Assembly (NCBI RefSeq): GCF_932294415.1
Contig: NC_065536.1
Location: 30,151,354 to 30,215,353, forward strand
Length of the DNA stretch: 64,000 nt
Direction of reading: 5' to 3'
From: Quercus robur
Taxonomy: Eukaryota; Streptophyta; Magnoliopsida; Fagales; Fagaceae
Shown: piece by piece, positions 58,853 to 64,000 of the stretch
Position numbering within the stretch: the first letter of the stretch is position 1
Layout of the letters: the number at the start of each line of letters is the position of its first letter
The notes under the pieces: generated by a model
What the model was told of the DNA's origin: nothing
Databases searched by the model: none
The model's input: only the letters and a program-made list of their open reading frames with translations
Made by a program: the position numbers and the translations under genes

Positions 58853-60517
58853 TCATTTACGCTTCAACACAGCGAATAATTGAACTTTGACGTTGGTTCT
58901 CGAATTCAATAGCTCAGAATAGTTTGAAAGTTTTTTGATCAGTCGTTCGAATATTTCATCGATAGCCTCCCTTCCGAAGTGTTTGATGAAAACTCCTTCC
59001 GTCGCAGCCCTTAAATGCATAATCCATGCTCGGATATCAATCGGACCTTCCAATGATGGAACTGGGTTCGTTAACTCCATCCTCTCTATGCTAAAATACC
59101 CGTTTTGCTCTACCAGCTCTGCCATCTCATCCGGGGAGGCAGCATAAAAAGGCAAGTTGAAAGAATCCACGCGATCTTCAGTAATAAGACCCTGCAAAAT
59201 GTTTGTGCCACCCCAATAATTTGATGAAAGATTGGTATTTCCCACACATGTAGAATTACAAGAGATAACTCCAAAGATAGCTCATAGGCTCATAGCTATC
59301 TTCGAAAAAAAAGGGAAGAAAAAGATATTATAAGAGTTGAGAAATTTAAGGTTTTTGTACTATAACCTATAGTATAAGCATATAATATATACCTGTTACG
59401 TTTTAGCGAAAGCTATATGCATATTACTACTGATTTAGAAGGGTTCTAGCTTAATTAAACTTAATTGTTGCAATAGCATATGATATGAAAACACACTCCG
59501 CTAATGAAGTAAAAATAACTGCCTATTTATTTTTATGCTTTGGTCTACCTTGTTGAACCGTGAGTTGTTTCATTCCACCTCAAATTCAATTGGTGATGAA
59601 GAAGACACACTTAAATCTTTTATGATATTTAACATCACTTCCCATAGGCCTATTTTTAAAGTGGTTGTAGGGAGTCGAATTGTAGTCCTCCCAACAATCT
59701 CTCCCTCACAATGACACTCTCTTGACTTGAACCTATGACCTTAGTTCTGATACCATTTGTTAGGCCATGAAGCTGCCTTATTTCACCTCAAAACCAATTA
59801 TTGGTAATGAAAAAGATACACTTAAATCTTTTATAGTATTCGACATCACAGCTCGCGAGTCTATTTTTAGAATATTTATAGAGTGTCAAATTATGGTCCC
59901 CATCGTACCCAAAATAGTGTATTATGCAAATGTAACAACAATTGATTTTAAAGAAACAACCAAATGATTTCATCTATTTTTCTTTATACTAATATTATTT
60001 TATTGCCAGAAAAACTATTGATTTTTGTTAGCTGTCTTATTTTATAATAATTAGTATTATCCAAAAGATGGTTTTGAGGGCTGAACTAATTGTAGCATCA
60101 TTTATGTAAGAGAATATAAATATTCATAATTCTCTCATATGAGTTGGTAAAGTTCTAAAAATATTACCAAATATTTTCTTTAGAAATAACTTCCTGCCTG
60201 ATTACCATTGAGTAAAATGAATGTTCTACAAATAAGAGTAAGAACATACAATGACTAAGTTATATTTGCATATAACTTGTTGCTGAAAATTTATTTACTT
60301 ATTGTTAGGGAAAACTTTGGGAGACTTAAATTGAGTGTTTAATATAATATATAGTGGTATCATTTGACCACTTCTCATTAGTATCCAACGTGGAATTTCA
60401 CTACTTAACTAAACACGTTACTCACACATGAATATTCAAACACTTATTGATTAAAAACTAATTAAAATAAAGGTGCACATAGGAAAAATGAATTTTAATA
60501 TATATATATATATATAT

Positions 60518-60554
<37 letters not shown>

Positions 60555-61259
60555 TAAGCTAAAAAAGATAAAAGAAAAACCAAGCAGACACTAACTAACC
60601 TCTCTTGCCATATCCCTGAGGCTAGATGCAAGCAAATCGTACATCATACCAGTTGGGATCTCAGAATAAGGAAACCCTTTAGAAATACCAGACATTAATA
60701 ATACCATAATCCCTCCGGGCACAAGCTCTTTTGCTCTAGCATTCAAAAAATTCTCGAAGTCCTTAGCAAATTGAGTTGAATATGCCTTATATACTTCTTC
60801 AGGGGCACTAGTGTAGTGAATTCTCCCCTTGTTCCATGCGGGAGAGTTCTTGTCATTCAACTCTTTAGGCAGCATAGAGAGCCAATGGAGTGAATAACAG
60901 GAATACACAACATGGAGAGAGGACTCGGGGAACAATCGGTAATGAAAGGAACCTGCCACTCCGGCAGCGAAGTATTTCCTATCTGGTGGGAGAGTAATGA
61001 AGAGACTGTTGAAGTCATTCGTGTCTTGGTCATTAAAAAACACTTGGAATTCAGGCAATGGAGAAGTAGGGCATAGGAAGTGGTACTTCTCAACTATAGC
61101 TTCAATTAGATTTTGCACAGAAACAAATGTATTAGGTCCAGCTGCGCATCCCAAATCTGCAATACGAATTATGTTGGAAGTAGAACAAAATTTTGAGATA
61201 TCAAGCTTCTGAGAAATTTCCTCATCAATTTTGTTCTTTTCAGTATTTGCTAATGATCT
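58853..61259 (-). CDS. SABATH S-adenosylmethionine-dependent methyltransferase (exons 2 and 3)
   Basis: Exon 2 (61259-60600) and exon 3 (59191-58853) join in phase (RDMARE-GLITEDRVDSFNLPF). Together they give 332 codons with no lesion and the stop at 58853. Motifs: SAM-binding RIADLGCAAGPNTFVSVQNL, FQVFFNDQDTNDFNSLF, PDRKYFAAGVAGSFHYRLFP, YSLHWLSMLPKEL, WNKGRIHYTSAPEEVYKAY, NARAKELVPGGIMVLLMSG and C-terminal AASPDEMAELVEQNGYFSIE. The family methylates carboxyl groups of small acids (salicylate, benzoate, jasmonate, IAA, terpene acids); the substrate cannot be read from sequence. Exon 2 lacks the first 30-40 residues, including the NSxxQ SAM-binding segment that exon 1 should encode; exon 1 was not found before the window edge, so completeness is unproven. 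The frame before exon 2 begins at a splice acceptor (ATTTTGCAG), not a start codon. Confidence 0.9.
59192..60599 (-). other. SABATH intron 2 (1.4 kb)
   Basis: Donor GAG/GTTAGT at 60599 and acceptor ATTTTGCAG at 59192, both in phase 0. Contains an imperfect direct repeat (about 59560-59660 and 59770-59870, sharing TTTATGATATT-like and GACATCAC words) and an AT/AAT microsatellite. Confidence 0.8.
60498..60553. repeat. (TA)n and (AAT)n microsatellite
   Basis: TA run near 60500-60516 followed by about eleven AAT units. Confidence 0.9.
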
Positions 61260-62507
61260 CTGCAAAATAGTTAAAATAAGTTATTTCTAAGTTTTTCCCG
61301 CATCATTGACCAAATCAAACATGTATCTATAATCAGTAGAAACGTACAACCAAGGATCAGATTAATCAAATTGTTGGTCTTGATTCAGTAATGAATGCTA
61401 TTATTGCACAATATGAAAAGAAAAATAAAAAGTTGATGAACTAATATAATATTACTAGCCCTAACTCATATACTTAAGTTTTTGGATTAAATGGTGACCT
61501 TGTATAATATTATGACCTCAATTCCATAAGTTAGATTTAGAATTCCATTTATGTGGGTATGTGTGTGATTTGGAGAGTTTACTTTCGTAAAAATAAACTC
61601 CAAGATTTATGTGCGTTTGTCTAAGAGTGGGGAGAGGAAATATATAGAGAGAGCACTCACAAGTCACAATCGTTTAGTTTAAATTTTTATAACCATGACT
61701 AACATCAGAATTTGCCCCCCCAACCCCCCCAAAAAAAAAAAAAAAAAGCATTGCCAGAGTTCAAATAAGCCCCATTATTGGTGTTGTTCAATTAGCATTG
61801 AGGCCCAATAAATCCTTAATATAATATGACAAGAAAATAAAGAGTTTATGGGCACAATAAAATTTCACAACATTTTTACAACAACCTTATTTTGAGTTGT
61901 AATTTCACTTGTAATTTATTTTACTTTGATTTATAGTGAACTGACACCTTAATTTCTTATGAAAATGTTGTAAGAATTTGATGTGACCATAATAAAATAA
62001 AATAAAATAAAAAACTTTAAAAAAAATATAAATAGGGGCCACATAGATTGAGTTGGTTTAGTTTAGGGGCATTCTCAATCTAAACTAACATTGTTGGATT
62101 GAGAAACCAATATCCAAATGTATACATTATTACAAAATTAACCGAACTAAACCAAGCCACAAGTGATTTATTTGACCTTTTTAAACAGGCTTCTTGGGCT
62201 ATTTATCTTTAATATCAAAATTAAGCTGATTATATGAACCATTATTTTACAAAATAAAATCACATAAGCATCATTAATAAATAATTAGTCATCAAAATAT
62301 GTAATACGTCAAACTAACAAAACAAGGCATCTATATATATAGGATTGATAGGGGAAAAAAGTGAGATGAGAATGAGACATCTTATTATTAGGGTTAGGCT
62401 GGATGTGTGGGTAAGAAATTATCGGGTGGATTGTGGTGTATATAGTATAATGAGAGCAACAATAAAAGCGATACATATGTAATTAATATTTCATATATTT
62501 AATATAT
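61260..62507. other. Upstream region of the SABATH gene
   Basis: Expected to hold intron 1 and possibly exon 1, but no exon with the GGxxxYSYxxNSxxQ pattern was found on the minus strand. C and A runs at 61718-61747. Confidence 0.5.
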
Positions 62508-62851
62508 GGTAAAATACTATTTTGGTCTCTAAACTTTACCAAAAATTTATTTTTCATTCCTAAATTTTGAAAAGTTCTTTTTTTATTCTTAAATTTTGTA
62601 AATAATTTTTTTTTTCAATACTTTATAGACAAAAATAGAGATAAAAAGAACTTTTTTTTCAATTGTTTAGGGATAAGAAATGTTTTTTTATTTTATTTTA
62701 AAGTTTATGGACAAAAATGAAACATTTTAAATAACTTACAGATGAAAAACAATCTTTTCTATTATTTAGGGACGAAAAAAGAACTTGTTAAAATTTAGGG
62801 ACTATTTTTTTTTTTTTTTTTTAAGTTTAGAAACTAAAATAGTATTTTACC
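62508..62851. mobile_element. Small foldback MITE (344 bp)
   Basis: Starts GGTAAAATACTATTTTGGTC and ends with the reverse complement type (AAACTAAAATAGTATTTTACC), giving terminal inverted repeats of about 30 bp. The interior is made of TTTAGGGACGAAAAA-like units in both orientations. No clear target duplication. Confidence 0.7.
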
Positions 62852-64000
62852 CTATAATATACATATGCAAAAGGCTAGGCAGTTCATGTTTATCAATTTA
62901 GAAAAAAGTATCAAACTTCAACCAACGCAATCCAATCTCTTAAAAAAATCTGAACCCAAACAACCTCACCAACCCGTAAAAAACCAATCTATTGCCTTTG
63001 GATTGAATTGGATTGGTTGGGTTGATTTGCAATGAATGCACAAACCTGGATCTCAAAACATATTATTCTACTTCGAATCCATTTGCTTAATTTTGTCAAT
63101 CAATAAGTCTAGTCAAGTGATACGTAATAAAAGGATTGATGCATAATAATTGAGACCTCTAAACTTTAAAGAAAAAAAAATATGTCAATTAATGGTTGAT
63201 GTATAATAAAAATGATTGATGCATAATAATTGAGATTTTAGAAATTTAGAAAAAAATTTCAGAATTATTGAAATGATATATTATGATTAATATATAATAA
63301 AAATGGTGGCAATAATTAATCCACGTAGAACTAACGTTCCAATCATAACCTATCGACTTAGCAAATGGTAGAAAACATTATGAAGAATGTTGTATTCTCG
63401 TCTTTCTCTTTGTCCAACATAACTCAGCATATGCATGGTGGATCCCCACTGTTAACTCAATAGACGTCCATGCGTCTATCGCATACTAGATTGTCAAATT
63501 AGCTGAGACTTTTTGTTCAGCAAAAAAAACTGAGGCTTCTAATGTTTAATACTTACATATGTATAAATCCGAGTTTCTTTGGTCATAGTTTCATATTGGC
63601 CAAATTGAATCATTTGGTTATTTTCCAATATTTTTTAATTTTTAATTTTTCTTTTGGGCAATATTTCTTTTAAGAAAAGAGAGGTAGAAGGAGAAAAAGA
63701 TACTATCATGGAAGCAATGGGGATATCACAAAGATTAAAATCATATCAAGAAAGAAAGCAGTGCACATGAAGAATACAATTAAGGAAATGTTAAAATTAA
63801 TTAGAAGCAAATATGTTAGAAATTAAAAATAAAATTATTTTGAATGGACTATTTTTATTTTTATTAAATTACACACTTGTATTTTTTTTATTTGTCTTAT
63901 TCTACTTTTTTTAAAGAGAAATTATTAAAAATATTAAATTTCACTTTCAAACCTAGCAAATTAAAAATTAGGCCTATGACTTCTTATAGCAAAAAGAGTG
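62852..64000. other. Intergenic, AT-rich
   Basis: No gene, RNA gene or clear element seen. Repeated ATTGATGCATAATAATTGAGA words at 63136-63160 and 63209-63235. Confidence 0.6.

Overview
The window looks like nuclear DNA of a woody eudicot. It is AT-rich, has long microsatellites and homopolymers, spliceosomal introns, a TIR-NBS-LRR resistance gene relic, SABATH methyltransferase genes, plant L1-type LINEs and Sirevirus-type Copia retrotransposons. A Fagales-like tree is my guess; nothing in the sequence proves the species. Most of the window is transposon-derived. The only host gene that looks intact is a SABATH methyltransferase near the right end, and its first exon was not found.

Layout. 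1-860: 3' fragment of a LINE (minus). 3.4-5.8 kb: decayed Myb/SANT-like gene pieces (minus). 6.6-12.46 kb: a nearly complete LINE with its 5' half inverted (twin-priming structure). 13.6-19.6 kb: a TIR-NBS-LRR pseudogene (minus) with clean splice sites but many stops and frameshifts; its 2.3 kb first intron holds a diverged tandem repeat, a MITE and microsatellites. 20.2-29.87 kb: Sirevirus-like element 1 (minus), with LTRs, pol and an envelope-position ORF (ORF3), but no gag. 29.88-30.65 kb: a foldback element. 30.7-36.8 kb: mostly non-coding, with a second copy of the intron MITE and a solo LTR of family B. 36.83-43.24 kb: element 2 (minus, LTR family B), with a gag relic and an ORF3 relic, but no pol and no 5' LTR. 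43.24-51.47 kb: element 3 (minus, LTR family A), with LTRs, an almost intact gag and an intact ORF3, but no pol; it is inserted in the leader of element 2. 53.7-54.4 kb: SABATH pseudogene. 55.75-56.59 kb: another solo LTR of family B. 58.85-61.26 kb: SABATH gene exons. The rest is AT-rich intergenic DNA.

How the parts fit. Elements 1 and 3 share LTRs, primer-binding site, polypurine tracts and long non-coding blocks, yet one carries only pol and the other only gag. They could complement each other in trans. In all three elements ORF3 sits about 2 kb away from gag or pol, behind the same layout: a cluster of CG-palindromic motifs that also occurs upstream of the LTR TATA box, a TTTAAA box, a pyrimidine-rich leader, and a 0.5-0.6 kb candidate intron ending at or just before the ORF3 ATG. 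I read this as a second, internal transcription unit. That reading is inferred from comparing the three copies by eye and needs RNA data.
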